Shown here one piece after another: positions 63,994 through 64,000 of a DNA stretch of 64,000 nucleotides (the stretch's first letter is position 1; every line of letters starts with the position of its first letter). A program made the position numbers and the translations under genes. Under the pieces are notes generated by a model, which had not been told where the DNA came from, searched no databases, and saw only the letters and a list, made by a program, of their open reading frames with translations. The DNA lies in assembly GCF_001431415.1 (NCBI RefSeq), contig NZ_LDJI01000028.1, positions 1-64,000 on the forward strand. Direction: 5' to 3'. The DNA is from Stenotrophomonas humi. Lineage in GTDB: Bacteria > Pseudomonadota > Gammaproteobacteria > Xanthomonadales > Xanthomonadaceae.

Positions 63994-64000
63994 ATGTTCA
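63994..64000 (+). other. Possible first codons of the next gene
   Basis: The window ends ATGTTCA after a 275-base gene-free stretch. This fits a protein starting Met-Phe-Lys/Asn, for example MreB, but seven bases decide nothing. The gap 63719-63993 holds the kinase promoter region and a likely plus-strand promoter; no gene is seen in it. Confidence 0.2.

Overview
The window is high-GC proteobacterial DNA that fits Stenotrophomonas (Xanthomonadaceae, Gammaproteobacteria). The support is a SmeT/SmeDE-type multidrug pump locus with its divergent TetR repressor, GTAG-headed palindromes of the SMAG type at 48261-48328, an opgH gene without opgG next to it, large TonB-dependent receptors, and the gene order lptM-dapF-DUF484-xerC ... 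hslV-hslU. Species cannot be fixed from the sequence alone. No rRNA, tRNA or CRISPR array was recognised.

Region by region: 1-2.4 kb is an accessory patch with the end of an IS3-family element, diverged direct repeats, an EVE-like/HNH endonuclease and a divergent small gene of unknown function. 2.4-6.2 kb holds a membrane diguanylate cyclase and a secreted arylsulfatase. 6.3-10.5 kb is a thiamin uptake locus on the minus strand: an APH-family kinase, a TPP riboswitch, a TonB-dependent receptor and a PnuC/PnuT transporter. 10.7-18.2 kb mixes secreted unknowns, a YcaQ-type DNA glycosylase, a YncE-like propeller, a MerR regulator divergent from a DUF2938 membrane protein, and small stress-type proteins. 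18.9-25.2 kb is a minus-strand secreted/outer-membrane set (PhoD phosphatase, TonB-dependent receptor, a calcium-loop exoprotein) that probably serves phosphate acquisition. 25.4-35.9 kb carries an acidic-tail protein, CorA-type transporter, opgH, esterase, algR, hemC, a DUF481 protein, a WYL regulator and a lipocalin. 36-42.4 kb has two S9 oligopeptidases around an aminotransferase.

42.4-48.2 kb is a housekeeping block: lptM, dapF, DUF484 and xerC are tightly packed, often with overlapping ATGA junctions; then a DUF1203-DUF3079 fused frame; then hslV-hslU behind a good heat-shock promoter. 48.3-53.6 kb is smeT divergent from smeD-smeE, with a terminator directly after smeE and no smeF. 53.8-63.7 kb contains a small unknown, a nucleoside deaminase, ubiE, an M1 peptidase, an acetamidase/formamidase-family protein, a TetR regulator divergent from an MBL-fold hydrolase, an unknown lipoprotein, a HAD phosphatase and a PfkB-family kinase.

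The most informative biology is (i) the TPP-riboswitch uptake operon with a kinase just upstream that may salvage thiamin, (ii) the two-gene RND operon lacking its outer-membrane partner, (iii) the EVE/HNH endonuclease patch beside an insertion element, (iv) the DUF1203-DUF3079 fusion with a good internal start, and (v) two divergent regulator/target pairs with visible operators. I see no clearly new multi-gene system; the nearest candidates are given with tests.
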